64,000 nt of DNA from Pseudonocardia sp. TRM90224 (GCF_021245725.1 NZ_JAJGSX010000015.1:161321-225320); one strand, 5' to 3'. Counted from the first letter of the stretch, positions 15,847 to 25,263 are shown. Numbers and translations: made by a program. The notes: generated by a model not told the origin, from the sequence alone.

Positions 15847-16346
15847 CGGACCGCTCCTTCGGAGAGCAACGACGTGACCAGCTCCTGCACCGTGATGACG
15901 GCGGTCGCCACGGCGTCGGACACGGGCGGGCTGAGCCCCATGCCCTCCCCCAGCTCCGCCGGCTCGCAGCCGACGACGAGCACCCGCCCGACGGGCCGCT
16001 CCGCGATGCCCATCGCGGCGGCCAGGCCGTCGAGCAGGTCGAGCACGGCCGCGGGGTGCATGCCGTGCCCGTCGAGCTGTGCCGTTCCTTCATGAGGCGC
16101 GTCGAGGTCGTGTTCGAGCGCGTAGACGGTGCCGGGGGCGCCGCCGCGCTGCGTGACGTCGACGATCACCAGCGCCGCGTAGCCGTCGAGCAGCTGGTAG
16201 GCGAGGTCGAGGCCGCGGATGCCGGTGTCGACGACCTCAACGTCGGCGGGCAGCCCGCCCTCCGCGCGCAGGGCCCGCACCACCTCGACGCCGAACCCGT
16301 CGTCGGAGTTGAAGACGTTGCCGATCCCGGCCACGAGCACCGTCAC
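15843..16346 (-). CDS. Hydrogenase maturation protease (HycI/HupD family)
   Basis: A 167-residue endopeptidase that removes the large-subunit C-terminal peptide after nickel insertion. It begins MTVLVAGIGNVFNSDDGFG, with the acidic nickel-sensing residue in the DDG segment, followed by VDTGIRGLDLAYQLLDGY and the third-ligand region GHGMHPAA. The GTG start at 16346 is the only one preceding GIGN. The target is the large subunit at 19657, which retains a 21-residue tail. Confidence 0.95.
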   Translation of the reverse strand: MTVLVAGIGNVFNSDDGFGVEVVRALRAEGGLPADVEVVDTGIRGLDLAYQLLDGYAALVIVDVTQRGGAPGTVYALEHDLDAPHEGTAQLDGHGMHPAAVLDLLDGLAAAMGIAERPVGRVLVVGCEPAELGEGMGLSPPVSDAVATAVITVQELVTSLLSEGAVR

Positions 16347-16409
16347 GGGAGCACCTCCGCCCCACACTGCGCCCAACTCTCCCGCGCACTCTCCGTGACC
16401 GGTGGCGAG

Positions 16410-16462
16410 TTCAGGAAAGCCACTTTCCTGTCCTGAGAGTTCAGGAAAGTGGCTTTCCTGAA
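16410..16462. repeat. Family B paired palindrome, copy 1
   Basis: TTCAGGAAAGCCACTTTCCTG and its inverted partner with TGG in the centre are separated by nine bases. Each unit is itself a GGAAAG-N3-CTTTCC palindrome. Unlike most copies this one lies between two co-directional genes of the hydrogenase operon and could attenuate transcription between them. Confidence 0.93.
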
Positions 16463-16512
16463 CCCCCACGCAGCATGGAAGGTCACGGTGGGTGACGAGC
16501 GGAGGTCGTGCG

Positions 16513-17865
16513 TCATTGGACGACCTCCAGCTCGTCGGGCCGGAAGTAGCGGAAGCGCCCGTGCGCGAGCTGCAGCTCCGCGGCGGGGTCGCCGTCGATC
16601 GAGACGGCGACGTGCACGCCGCCGTCGACGTCGTGCACCACGGCCTGGACGGTGGCCGCCATGCCGTCGAGGAAGCGGTCCTGCGCGTCGACGCTGCGCC
16701 CCGGCCGCAGCAGCACGTGGCTGCCCTTGGCCACCGGAACACCGTCGACCAGCACCGAGTCGGTCTCCGGGTCCACCGACGCGTCCTGGCCGGGGTCCCA
16801 CCACGGCAGCTGCTCCGGCGGTCGGACGCCCGGTGCGTCACCGCCGAAGACGGGCACCTCGCAGGACGATCCGGCCGGGCGCAACGAGCGGATCGCGCCG
16901 TGCAGCCGTTCCAGGATCTCCGGCGGCATCGCGTCGATCGCGTCGATGATCCCGGCGGCGCGCGGGTCGGTCGCGCGGGCCTCGGCCTTCTCGTCGTCGG
17001 TGAGGACCATCGTGCGCAACGTGAGGATCTCGTCGTTCTCCAGGCCGTCGAACAGGTTGGTCGGGCTCTCCGGCGCGATCTGCGGGTGGTCGGCCAGGAT
17101 GATCGGCGAGGAGAGCACGAGGTCGGTGCGCTCCTCGGGGCCGGCCAGCACCGGCCAGGTGTGCTCGTTGACGCACTCGGCGACGGCGGGGCGGGCCCAT
17201 TCCGGCGGGTCTGTCGGCGAGAGGAACGCGCCCGGCCGCGCCGCGATGATCGTGTGCGCGGCGATCAGCGACCGGCGCAGCACCTCCTCCCGCGGCGCGC
17301 CGGCAGCCCCCGGGCTGTCGTTGACGACGTCGACACGAAGCCGGTGCACCAGGTAGGGACCGGGCAGGTCGGTGCAGGAGACGACGATGCGGCCGGTGAC
17401 CGGCCAGGTCTCGCGGACGATCACCCCGGCCCCGTCGGGCAGCAGCTCGGTCTTCGTGCCGCCGGGCAGCGAGATCGGCACCGTCACCCGCCCGGTCAGC
17501 AGGTCGGCGACCGCCAGCTCGGTGTCGATCTCCCGCGGCAGGCCTTCCTCGAACCGCAGGTGGCGGGTGCCGTCGACGATCAGCGCGTCCACCGCGTGCC
17601 CGGCGGCGGTCCGCGGCGACCGGGTCTGCAGCTGCAGGCAGCGCAGCCGCACGAAGAGCCGCGCGTTGCCGCCTCCGGGTTCGAGCAGGCACTCCGTCCG
17701 GTTGCGGGTGGGTTCGCTCTCGTCGGCCGCGGGCGTCAGCACCCCGAACTGCCAGCGCACGCGGTTCTTCTGCGCCGAGGCCCGGTACGGGTAGAGCAGG
17801 TAGCCCTCGAAGAGCACGGCGTCGGCGACGGCTTCCACGTCGGCCACGTCGGGATCGGTGATCAT
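16513..17865 (-). CDS. Unknown 450-residue protein of the hydrogenase operon
   Basis: No family recognised. The product is soluble, acidic, without signal peptide or membrane segment. The first 200 residues look like beta-rich repeats (VLFEGYLLYPYRASAQKN at about 18-35; a stretch on sugar-like GRVTVPISLPGG). The middle has helical segments with HTIIAARPGAFLSPTDPP. The C-terminal 80 residues form a beta-barrel-like region (SHVLLRPGRSVDAQDRFLDG). The ATG overlaps the DUF6084 stop by four bases (ATGA). Its fixed place between structural and maturation genes suggests an assembly or electron-transfer partner, but that is only context. Confidence 0.8.
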   Translation of the reverse strand: MITDPDVADVEAVADAVLFEGYLLYPYRASAQKNRVRWQFGVLTPAADESEPTRNRTECLLEPGGGNARLFVRLRCLQLQTRSPRTAAGHAVDALIVDGTRHLRFEEGLPREIDTELAVADLLTGRVTVPISLPGGTKTELLPDGAGVIVRETWPVTGRIVVSCTDLPGPYLVHRLRVDVVNDSPGAAGAPREEVLRRSLIAAHTIIAARPGAFLSPTDPPEWARPAVAECVNEHTWPVLAGPEERTDLVLSSPIILADHPQIAPESPTNLFDGLENDEILTLRTMVLTDDEKAEARATDPRAAGIIDAIDAMPPEILERLHGAIRSLRPAGSSCEVPVFGGDAPGVRPPEQLPWWDPGQDASVDPETDSVLVDGVPVAKGSHVLLRPGRSVDAQDRFLDGMAATVQAVVHDVDGGVHVAVSIDGDPAAELQLAHGRFRYFRPDELEVVQ

Positions 17866-18491
17866 GCCCCGGCCTCCTTCAGCAGCCGTTCAATCGTGTC
17901 GTCCCAGTTCGGGATGGTGCGCTCGGAGCGGTAAGCGGCCAGCGCGTCGAGCGTGCTGCGGCTGATCCGCACCCAGGTGCTGTCGGGGAAGTGCTCGTCC
18001 ATCGCGGCCCGCCAGGTCGCCACCGGCAGCCGGAACGTCGCGTCCTCGTGCCACGACACCAGCCCGACCTGCACACCGGACGGCCCCGCGTAGAACACCG
18101 TCCCCGAGAAGAGCAGCCGCAGCGGGACGGCCTCGCCGGGCTCCAGCGCGTGGAAGTACTTGGTCGCGGAGATGTCCAGGTCGTAGGTCAGCGGGACGGG
18201 CACGGCCGTCGACGTCGAGCCGGTGAATCCCGCGACGGTCGTACCGACCGTGGCCAGCTGCAGCGGGTTGAGCGTCTCGCCCCAGCGGTCGCGTTCACCG
18301 AACAGGTCGACGAGCCGGGCCGCCTCGGCCGAGGTGTACGCGCGGCCGCGCGGCTCGATCCGGATCTGGGTGCGCAAGGCGATCGAGTGCACCTGGCGGC
18401 CGGGTTCGTCGTCGATCCCGATCCCGAACACGAGCGTCGGCCCGGCTGCGTACGGCTCGGGCGCGGCGTCGAGGCAGGCGAAACGCAGCAC
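17862..18491 (-). CDS. DUF6084-like protein of the hydrogenase operon
   Basis: A 209-residue soluble protein with alternating beta-strand pattern (LVFGIGIDD, HSIALRTQIRIEP, AVPVPLTYDLDISATKYF, LLFSGTVFY). No catalytic motif is visible. The name DUF6084 is from memory for proteins that accompany actinobacterial hydrogenases. GTG at 18491 is one base past the DUF5947 stop. With its neighbours it forms a set of poorly described proteins between the hydrogenase subunits and the protease. Confidence 0.72.
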   Translation of the reverse strand: MLRFACLDAAPEPYAAGPTLVFGIGIDDEPGRQVHSIALRTQIRIEPRGRAYTSAEAARLVDLFGERDRWGETLNPLQLATVGTTVAGFTGSTSTAVPVPLTYDLDISATKYFHALEPGEAVPLRLLFSGTVFYAGPSGVQVGLVSWHEDATFRLPVATWRAAMDEHFPDSTWVRISRSTLDALAAYRSERTIPNWDDTIERLLKEAGA

Positions 18492-18492
18492 G

Positions 18493-19140
18493 TCAGGCCT
18501 CCCGGGTGAGGGATCTGGCCTGGTCGTGCAGATCGGCGAAGAACGCGTCGATCGCCGCCCACGCCTCGCTGCCGCCGTCGAACCCCTTCCAGTGCAGCCG
18601 GACCAGCCCGACCAGCCGGTAGCAGGCGTCGATCGGGACGAGCAGGCACGTGTAGGACCGGTCCGCGTCGCGACGGACCAGCAGCGCCTCGACATCGGGC
18701 GCCATCCGCGCGGCGAGCCGCCCCGCGCCGACCCCCGACCCCCACGCGTCGAGCCCCAGCTCGCTCTCGGTCGCACCGGCCGGGCTCGGGTAGCACGCGA
18801 TGATCGCGTCCTGCGCCGAGTTGCGCAGGAAGAACGCCATCCCCACGGGGATCTGCAGCTCGTCCCACTGCGCGTCGGTGAGCGTGAAGTCGGGGTCGGA
18901 CAGGTACCGGTCGGGGACGCGCCGGTACTCGCCCGCCCCCGCGCCCGGGTTGTCGAACAGGAACCCGCAGGGACCGCAGGCGCAGAGCATCCTGCGGTCC
19001 GTGACGTGCACCAGGTGCGGATGCACCCCCGGGATCGGCGTCGCGCACAGCTCGCAGACCTCCGGCGCCGGCCCGCTGTCGGCCGGCTCCTGCAGGAACC
19101 TGCGCAGCCCCGCGAGCCCGCCCGTCACCCCGCCGGTCAC
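18493..19140 (-). CDS. DUF5947-like Cys-rich protein of the hydrogenase operon
   Basis: A 215-residue protein with a probable zinc or iron centre near the N-terminus: CELC at about residues 29-32 and CACGPC at about 53-58 form a ribbon or rubredoxin-like knuckle. The rest is mixed alpha/beta with no recognised active site. GTG at 19140 overlaps the NifU-like gene stop (GTGA). A rubredoxin-like Cys cluster beside a group 1h hydrogenase suggests an electron-transfer or oxygen-protection role (inference). The DUF name is from memory. Confidence 0.75.
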   Translation of the reverse strand: MTGGVTGGLAGLRRFLQEPADSGPAPEVCELCATPIPGVHPHLVHVTDRRMLCACGPCGFLFDNPGAGAGEYRRVPDRYLSDPDFTLTDAQWDELQIPVGMAFFLRNSAQDAIIACYPSPAGATESELGLDAWGSGVGAGRLAARMAPDVEALLVRRDADRSYTCLLVPIDACYRLVGLVRLHWKGFDGGSEAWAAIDAFFADLHDQARSLTREA

Positions 19141-19655
19141 GTGGTCCGCACCCCGATCTGCAGCAGCGGCTTCCCGGCCGGCACCGCGTCGAACACCACG
19201 CCGGCGACCTCCGGCGCCAGCTCGGAGATCGCCGTCGCCACGACGTCCTTCACGGTGTCGGTGCCGCAGCCGCCACCGGCGATCTCGACGTGCACCTGGC
19301 CGGCGGGGTCGATGCCGGTCAGGCGCAGGCCGCCGCCGTGCGAGCCGAGCCGGCGCACGGCGGTGTCCATCGCGTGCGCCAACCGCTGCTCGACGGGTAC
19401 GGGATGCAGCTCGTGCAGCGCCAGCAGGCCCGCGACCAGCGGATCCGCCGCCATGCGGTGCACGAGCGTCTCCCCACCACCGGCCTTCACGATCGAGACG
19501 ATCTGCTCCAGCCCGGTGCCGTAGAACCGCATCAGCACACGCACCAGCTCCTCGGCGGCATGCCCGACGGCCGGGCCGCCTTCGGTGCTGATCCCGTCCA
19601 GCAGCTCCTCGATGCGCCCGGCCAGCCCCTGCGGGTCCAGGTCGGTGGACGCCAT
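19137..19655 (-). CDS. NifU-like C-terminal domain protein
   Basis: A 172-residue protein whose last 90 residues follow the NifU C-terminal fold (GGGLRLTGIDPAGQVHVEIAG). Authentic NifU domains have C-x2-C for a transient [4Fe-4S] cluster. Here the site reads GGGCGTDTVKDVV, with only one Cys, so cluster transfer would need dimerisation or is lost. It starts one base after the large-subunit stop region and probably assists iron-sulfur delivery to the hydrogenase small subunit. Confidence 0.8.
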   Translation of the reverse strand: MASTDLDPQGLAGRIEELLDGISTEGGPAVGHAAEELVRVLMRFYGTGLEQIVSIVKAGGGETLVHRMAADPLVAGLLALHELHPVPVEQRLAHAMDTAVRRLGSHGGGLRLTGIDPAGQVHVEIAGGGCGTDTVKDVVATAISELAPEVAGVVFDAVPAGKPLLQIGVRTT

Positions 19656-19656
19656 C

Positions 19657-21465
19657 TCAGATGGTGTTGAGCATGGACGGCGATGTCATGCGGTGCAGCG
19701 GTTTGCCCTGGCCCGTGTACATGTGCACGCCGCACGGCAGGCACGGGTCGAAGCTGCGGACCGCCCGCATGATGTCGATGCCCTTGAAGTCGTCGCCCCT
19801 GCTCTCCTCGAAGATCGGGGTGTTCTGGACGGCGTCCTCGTAGGGCCCCGGCGTGCCGAAGGAGTCGCGCACGCTGCTGTTCCACGGTGTCGGCGGGTAC
19901 GGGTGGTAGTTCGCGATCTTCCCGCCGCGGATCACCATGTGGTGCGAGAGCACCCCGCGCACGGCCTCCGTCCAGCCGCAGGACAGCGCCTCGTCGGGCA
20001 CCGTGAACTTCTCCCACGTCTTCGTGTTGCCGGCCCTGACCTCGGCGAGCGCCTTCTCGATGAAGAAGAGGGCACAGCCGGCCGCGTAGGCCTGGAAGTA
20101 CGTGCGGGCCCGATTGCGCTCGATCGCGTTGGACAGCGGCTGCCCCTGGCGGTCGTGCGGGATCTTCCACTCGAAGCTCACCTCGGGACGCAGCACTGTG
20201 CGCGGCAGGTTGATCTGCACGCTGTGCCCGGTCGCCTTGACGAACTCGATGTCGACGAGCCCGGCGAGCGCCGTCGCCCAGAGCCGCGCCAGCGGGCCAC
20301 CGCCGGTGTCGAGCGCGAGGTGGTCGGTGCCGTCGAACCAGCGCGGCGACATCGTCCAGCTGTACTTGTCGTCGAAGTCGCGCTTCTGCGGCGCGGGGAT
20401 CGTGTGCTGGTTCCACGGGTGGCGACGGTCGACCTGGTTGCCCAGCGGGTCGTGCGTCGCGAACATCTCCTGGTCTTCCCAGTCGCGGTAGAACGAGCTG
20501 CCGAGCAGGATCCGCAGCCCCAGGTTGATCTCCACGAGGTCGTTGGTGACGAGCTGCCCGTCGACGACGACGCCGGGCGTCACGAACATCTTGCGGCCCC
20601 AGCCGGTCATGTTCCGGTAGGTGAAGTCGCAGTGGTCGGGGTCGTTGAACGCACCCCAGCAGCCCAGCAGCACGCGGCGGCGGCCGACGTCCTCGTAGCC
20701 GGGCAGCGCCTCGTACATGAAGTCGAAGAGGTCGTCGTGCATCGGCACGACCCGCTTCATGAACTCCACGTACCGCATGAGCCGGGTGTAGTAGTCGGTG
20801 AACAGCTGGATGGTCGCGACCGTGCCGACGCCGCCCGGGTAGAGCGTGGAGGGGTGCACGTGGCGGCCCTCCATCAGGCAGAACATCTCGCGCGTGTACC
20901 GGCTGACCTGCAGCGCCTCGCGGTAGAAGTCGCCGGTGAACGGGTTGAGGGCCCGCATGATGTCGCCGATGGTCTTGTACCCGTGGTCGGCGCCGTGCGG
21001 GGCCTCGGTGCGGTTGGCCTGCTCCAGCACGCCCGGGTTGGTCTCCGCGATCATGCGCTCGCAGTAGTCCACCCCGACCAGGTTCTCCTGGAAGATGTTG
21101 TGGTCGAACATGTACTCGGCGGCCTCGCCGAGGTTGATGATCCACTCACCGAGGTGCGGCGGACGTACCCCGTAGGCCATGTTCTGGTTGTAGACCGAGC
21201 ACGTCGCGTGGTTGTCGCCGCAGATGCCGCAGATGCGGCTGGTGATGAAGTGCGCGTCCCGCGGGTCCTTGCCCTTCATGAAGATCGAGTAGCCGCGGAA
21301 GATCGACGAGGTCGAGTGGCACTCGACCACGCGCTGCTGCGGGAAGTCGATCTTCGTGTAGATCCCGAGGCTCCCGACGATGCGGGTGATCGGGTCCCAC
21401 GACATCTCGGTGAGGCCGGCCTTGTCGGTGTTGGAGCTTGCGGACTTCGGCGCTGTGGTGGTCAT
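19657..21465 (-). CDS. hhyL: [NiFe] hydrogenase large subunit, group 1h (HhyL-type)
   Basis: A 602-residue catalytic subunit that oxidises H2 at the Ni-Fe site. The L1 motif RICGICGDNHATC lies at residues 77-89 and supplies two nickel ligands. The L2 motif DPCLPCGVH lies near the end and supplies the other two; the maturation protease should cut after its His and remove 21 residues (MYTGQGKPLH...). The sequence around L1 (STSSIFRGYSIFMKGKDPRD) is characteristic of the actinobacterial high-affinity group, which scavenges atmospheric H2 in starvation. ATG at 21465 lies 12 bases after the small-subunit stop. Confidence 0.95.
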   Translation of the reverse strand: MTTTAPKSASSNTDKAGLTEMSWDPITRIVGSLGIYTKIDFPQQRVVECHSTSSIFRGYSIFMKGKDPRDAHFITSRICGICGDNHATCSVYNQNMAYGVRPPHLGEWIINLGEAAEYMFDHNIFQENLVGVDYCERMIAETNPGVLEQANRTEAPHGADHGYKTIGDIMRALNPFTGDFYREALQVSRYTREMFCLMEGRHVHPSTLYPGGVGTVATIQLFTDYYTRLMRYVEFMKRVVPMHDDLFDFMYEALPGYEDVGRRRVLLGCWGAFNDPDHCDFTYRNMTGWGRKMFVTPGVVVDGQLVTNDLVEINLGLRILLGSSFYRDWEDQEMFATHDPLGNQVDRRHPWNQHTIPAPQKRDFDDKYSWTMSPRWFDGTDHLALDTGGGPLARLWATALAGLVDIEFVKATGHSVQINLPRTVLRPEVSFEWKIPHDRQGQPLSNAIERNRARTYFQAYAAGCALFFIEKALAEVRAGNTKTWEKFTVPDEALSCGWTEAVRGVLSHHMVIRGGKIANYHPYPPTPWNSSVRDSFGTPGPYEDAVQNTPIFEESRGDDFKGIDIMRAVRSFDPCLPCGVHMYTGQGKPLHRMTSPSMLNTI

Positions 21466-21477
21466 CGACGCGTCCCC

Positions 21478-22524
<1,047 letters not shown>

Positions 22525-22585
22525 CGGCGGACCCCTCGGAGGCGTCGCCCCGTAGGACGACGCCGGTCGGCGTGGTGGTCCGCCT

Positions 22586-22614
22586 TTGATAACGGCGGGC
22601 GCTGAACGAGGTAA
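22586..22614 (-). promoter_or_regulatory. Candidate promoter of the hydrogenase structural operon
   Basis: On the minus strand TTACCT, a 17-base spacer and TATCAA lie some 60-90 bases before the small-subunit start. The -10 fits the actinobacterial TAnnnT pattern. The 65-bp dyad (22650-22714) is immediately upstream of the -35, a place for an activator or repressor. Confidence 0.45.
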
Positions 22615-22649
22615 GTGACGGCGGCTAGGTGCGCGCGACACCCAGCGCA

Positions 22650-22714
22650 CCGTCGACAACGACGTTCTGGCTGTTGTGAGCGCTAACAAACAGCCAGAAG
22701 GTCGTTGTCGACGG
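22650..22714. promoter_or_regulatory. 65-bp dyad with lac-operator-like centre
   Basis: Two 26-bp arms (CCGTCGACAACGACGTTCTG...) with a single mismatch enclose 13 bases. The centre contains TTGTGAGCGCTAACAA (22674-22689), one base from the perfect symmetric LacI-family core TTGTGAGCGCTCACAA. It sits between the divergent hydrogenase and pirin genes, so it is not a terminator. I infer a regulator-binding dyad or cruciform. Confidence 0.6.
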
Positions 22715-22741
22715 TCGACCCGGGGCCGGCGGTACCTTGGT

Positions 22742-22783
22742 GCCGAAGCGATCGTGCTGAAGCGATCATGCTGAAGCGATCGT
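22742..22783. repeat. Three 14-bp direct repeats before pirin
   Basis: Three adjacent units of GCTGAAGCGATCRT end 19 bases before the pirin GTG. They could be iterated binding sites. Together with the dyad and hydrogenase promoter they fill the 278-base divergent gap. Confidence 0.85.
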
Positions 22784-22802
22784 TCGGAGGCGGGGTAGCC
22801 CT

Positions 22803-23789
22803 GTGAGCAACGTAGAGGTCCGTCCGCAGGTGGTTGCGTGCACAACCGACGCCGAGCGGTCGGCGCCGGAGGTCCTCGTGCCGCGACTGGTGCCGCTCGG
22901 CGGTCCGCGCGCCCAGCCCGTGCGGCGCACGCTGCCGCAGCGGGCGCGCTCGCTGATCGGGGCGTGGTGCTTCGCCGACCACTACGGCCCGACGGTGATC
23001 ACCCCGGAGACCCGGATGGACCTGCCGGGCCACCCGCACACCGGGCTGCAGACGGTGTCGTGGCTGTTCGCGGGCGAGCTGGAGCACCTCGACACGATCG
23101 GCACCCGCTCGGTGATCAAGGCCGGCGAGATGAACCTGATGACGAGCGGGCGTGGCATCGCCCACTCCGAGTTCACGACGCCCGGGACCACGACGCTGCA
23201 CGGTGTGCAGCTGTGGGTCGCGCTGCCCGACCACGACCGGTTCACCGAGCCGCAGTTCGAGCACTACACGCCCCCGGCCGTCGAGGTGGGCGGCGCGCGG
23301 CTGCGCGTCTTCCTCGGCTCGTTGATGGGTTCGACGTCGCCGGTGCGCACGAGCACTCCCCTGCTCGGCGCCGAGATGATCATCCCGGCCGGATCGACGG
23401 CGACGATCACCGTCGCCCCCTCCTTCGAGCACGGGATCCTCCTCGACACCGGCGAGGTCGCCGTCGACGGCGTGCCGGCCACCGCACCGGAGCTGCTCTA
23501 CGTGCCGTGCGGCACCGACACCCTGTCGATCACAACGGGGAACGAGCAGGTCAGAGCGCTGCTGCTGGGCGGCGAGCCGCTCAACGAGCGGATCATCATG
23601 TGGTGGAACTTCGTGGGCCGCACGCACGACGAGATCGTGCGGTTCCGTGCGGAATGGCAGGAGCAAGTCCGGGGCGACCATCGCGCCGACGGGCCGTACG
23701 GGCTCTTCCCCGAGCGGTGGGCGGACGTGCTTGCCGATGTCCTGCCGGCGCCGGAGCTGCCGAACGCCCAGTTGAAGCCGCGCCCTTGA
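22803..23789 (+). CDS. Pirin-family bicupin protein
   Basis: A 328-residue cytosolic bicupin. The N-terminal cupin holds the metal-binding block HPHTGLQTVSWLFAGE, then DTIGTRSVIKAGEMNLMTSG and GIAHSE, giving the expected His and Glu iron ligands. The C-terminal domain has VRALLLGGEPLNERI and WWNFVGRT. Pirins act as redox-responsive co-regulators or quercetinase-like dioxygenases. The GTG start at 22803 precedes a 30-residue extension; an internal start is possible. It is divergent from the hydrogenase operon. Confidence 0.92.
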   Translation: MSNVEVRPQVVACTTDAERSAPEVLVPRLVPLGGPRAQPVRRTLPQRARSLIGAWCFADHYGPTVITPETRMDLPGHPHTGLQTVSWLFAGELEHLDTIGTRSVIKAGEMNLMTSGRGIAHSEFTTPGTTTLHGVQLWVALPDHDRFTEPQFEHYTPPAVEVGGARLRVFLGSLMGSTSPVRTSTPLLGAEMIIPAGSTATITVAPSFEHGILLDTGEVAVDGVPATAPELLYVPCGTDTLSITTGNEQVRALLLGGEPLNERIIMWWNFVGRTHDEIVRFRAEWQEQVRGDHRADGPYGLFPERWADVLADVLPAPELPNAQLKPRP

Positions 23790-23804
23790 CCCGGCAAGAG
23801 AGTA

Positions 23805-23819
23805 ACTGATTTAGTCAGT
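23805..23819. promoter_or_regulatory. ACTGA-N5-TCAGT dyad abutting the gntR start
   Basis: A perfect 5-bp-arm dyad lies two bases before the GTG at 23822. It is AT-rich for this genome, and no ribosome site precedes the start, so the gene may be leaderless and autorepressed here. Confidence 0.45.
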
Positions 23820-23821
23820 AG

Positions 23822-24487
23822 GTGACTCGAACCGAGCCGACACTCTCCGAGCGTCTCGCCGACGACATCGTCGAGATCATCAGGACCGAGAACCTCTCCA
23901 CCGGCGACGTGCTGGCGTCGTCGCGCGACCTCGCCCGCCGCTTCTCCGTCACCACCCCGACGGTGCGCGAGGCGCTGCGCAGGCTCGAGGCGACCGGCGT
24001 CGTGGAGTTCCGGCACGGTTCCGGCACCTACGTCGGCCCGGGGATCGACCGCAGGCTGCTCGCCAACCCGCACCGCCCGCAGGTCGACAGCGCGGCGGTG
24101 CTGGAGCTCGTCGAGGCCCGGCTCGTGCTCGAGCCGTCGATCGCGGCCGCTGCGGCCCGTGCGCGCGACGCCGACGGGCTCGTCCAGCTGGAGGCCGCGG
24201 CGTCCAACGCGCTGCACCCGCCGGACGGCGACCTGCGCCCCGCCGTGCACTTCCACGTCGCGCTCGCCGCCACCAGCGGCAACGCGCTGCTGCGCGAGAC
24301 GGTCGAGGCGCTGCTGCACGTCCGCGTCCAGGAGCAGATCGAGATCCGGCACCGCTACGACAACCGCACGCGCGACCACGCCGAGCACCTGGAGATCCTC
24401 GACGCCGTCCGCGCCGGTGACGCCGATCGCGCACAGCGGCTCACGCAGGAGCACCTCACCGCGATCCGCGAGGCGATCACGTCATGA
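23822..24487 (+). CDS. GntR-family (FadR subfamily) regulator
   Basis: A 221-residue repressor-type protein. The N-terminal winged helix (about residues 8-75) has SSRDLARRFSVTTPTVREAL and EFRHGSGTYV. The FCD effector domain follows, with the helical segments LVEARLVLEPSIAAAAA and DHAEHLEILDAVRAGDADRA, whose His residues bind metal or ligand. It overlaps the creatininase gene by four bases (ATGA) and so probably senses the substrate handled by this operon. Confidence 0.92.
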   Translation: MTRTEPTLSERLADDIVEIIRTENLSTGDVLASSRDLARRFSVTTPTVREALRRLEATGVVEFRHGSGTYVGPGIDRRLLANPHRPQVDSAAVLELVEARLVLEPSIAAAAARARDADGLVQLEAAASNALHPPDGDLRPAVHFHVALAATSGNALLRETVEALLHVRVQEQIEIRHRYDNRTRDHAEHLEILDAVRAGDADRAQRLTQEHLTAIREAITS

Positions 24488-25263
24488 GCACGCCGACCCT
24501 CGCGCCGCTCACCCTCGCGACCATGACGACCGTCGAGGCGGCCGCCGCGGTCACCGCCAGCCCGCTGGTGATCCTGCCCGCCGGCGCGTTGGAGCAGCAC
24601 GGCACCGGGCTGCCGCTCGGCACCGACACCGTCCGCGCCGAGCACGTCGCGCAGCTGGTCGCGCAGCGCCTCGACGGCGGCGCGGTGATCGGCCCGACGA
24701 TCCCGGTCGGCGTCTCACCCCACCACATGGGCTTCGCCGGCACAGTCACCCTTACCACCAGCACGTTCGCCACACTGGTCCGCGAGTACGTCGACAGCCT
24801 CCACGCGCACGGCTGGCGCCGGTTCCTCGTGATCACCGGGCACGGCGGCAACGGCGCGGCGCTCTCGACCGTTGCGCAGGACCTGCTCACCGCCCGCCCC
24901 GACGTCGAGTTCGCCTGGACCCCGCTGACCCCGCTCGCCGCCGGCGTCGTCGCCGACATGGCCGTCAGCGAGGTGCACGGCCACTCCGGCGAGGCCGAGA
25001 CCGCGCAGATGCTCGCGCTCGCCCCGCACCTCGTACACCCCGACCGGCTCACCGCCGGCACCACCCGCCGCGCCGAGCTCGACCCGCTCAGCGCGCTCGC
25101 CCGCCGGCCCGGTGCACCCAACCTGACGGTGCGCTACGACCGGCTCGCACCCACCGGCGTCCTCGGCGATCCGCGCCGCGCGACCGCCACCGACGGGCTC
25201 GCGATCGTCGAGGCGATCGTCGAGGCCATCACCGCATTCGCCACGGACTGGCTCAAGACCTAA
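24484..25263 (+). CDS. Creatininase-family amidohydrolase
   Basis: A 259-residue metal-dependent amidohydrolase. It has the family hallmarks: LPAGALEQHGTGLPLGTDT (metal Glu and His, Asp), GVSPHHMGFAGTVTL, ITGHGGNGAAL and a late HGHSGEAETAQML. Members hydrolyse cyclic amides or formamides, including creatinine and Fe-bound intermediates, or trim the mycofactocin precursor (MftE). No mycofactocin genes are nearby, so that role is unlikely. It follows the GntR gene with overlapping codons. Confidence 0.9.
   Translation: MSTPTLAPLTLATMTTVEAAAAVTASPLVILPAGALEQHGTGLPLGTDTVRAEHVAQLVAQRLDGGAVIGPTIPVGVSPHHMGFAGTVTLTTSTFATLVREYVDSLHAHGWRRFLVITGHGGNGAALSTVAQDLLTARPDVEFAWTPLTPLAAGVVADMAVSEVHGHSGEAETAQMLALAPHLVHPDRLTAGTTRRAELDPLSALARRPGAPNLTVRYDRLAPTGVLGDPRRATATDGLAIVEAIVEAITAFATDWLKT

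Noticed and set aside
22674..22689. Direct LacI control of the hydrogenase
   Set aside because: No LacI-family gene is visible; the match is to a core that other regulators might use. Kept only as a candidate site.
24484..25263. MftE of a mycofactocin cluster
   Set aside because: No mftA-D genes nearby; the operon partners differ.
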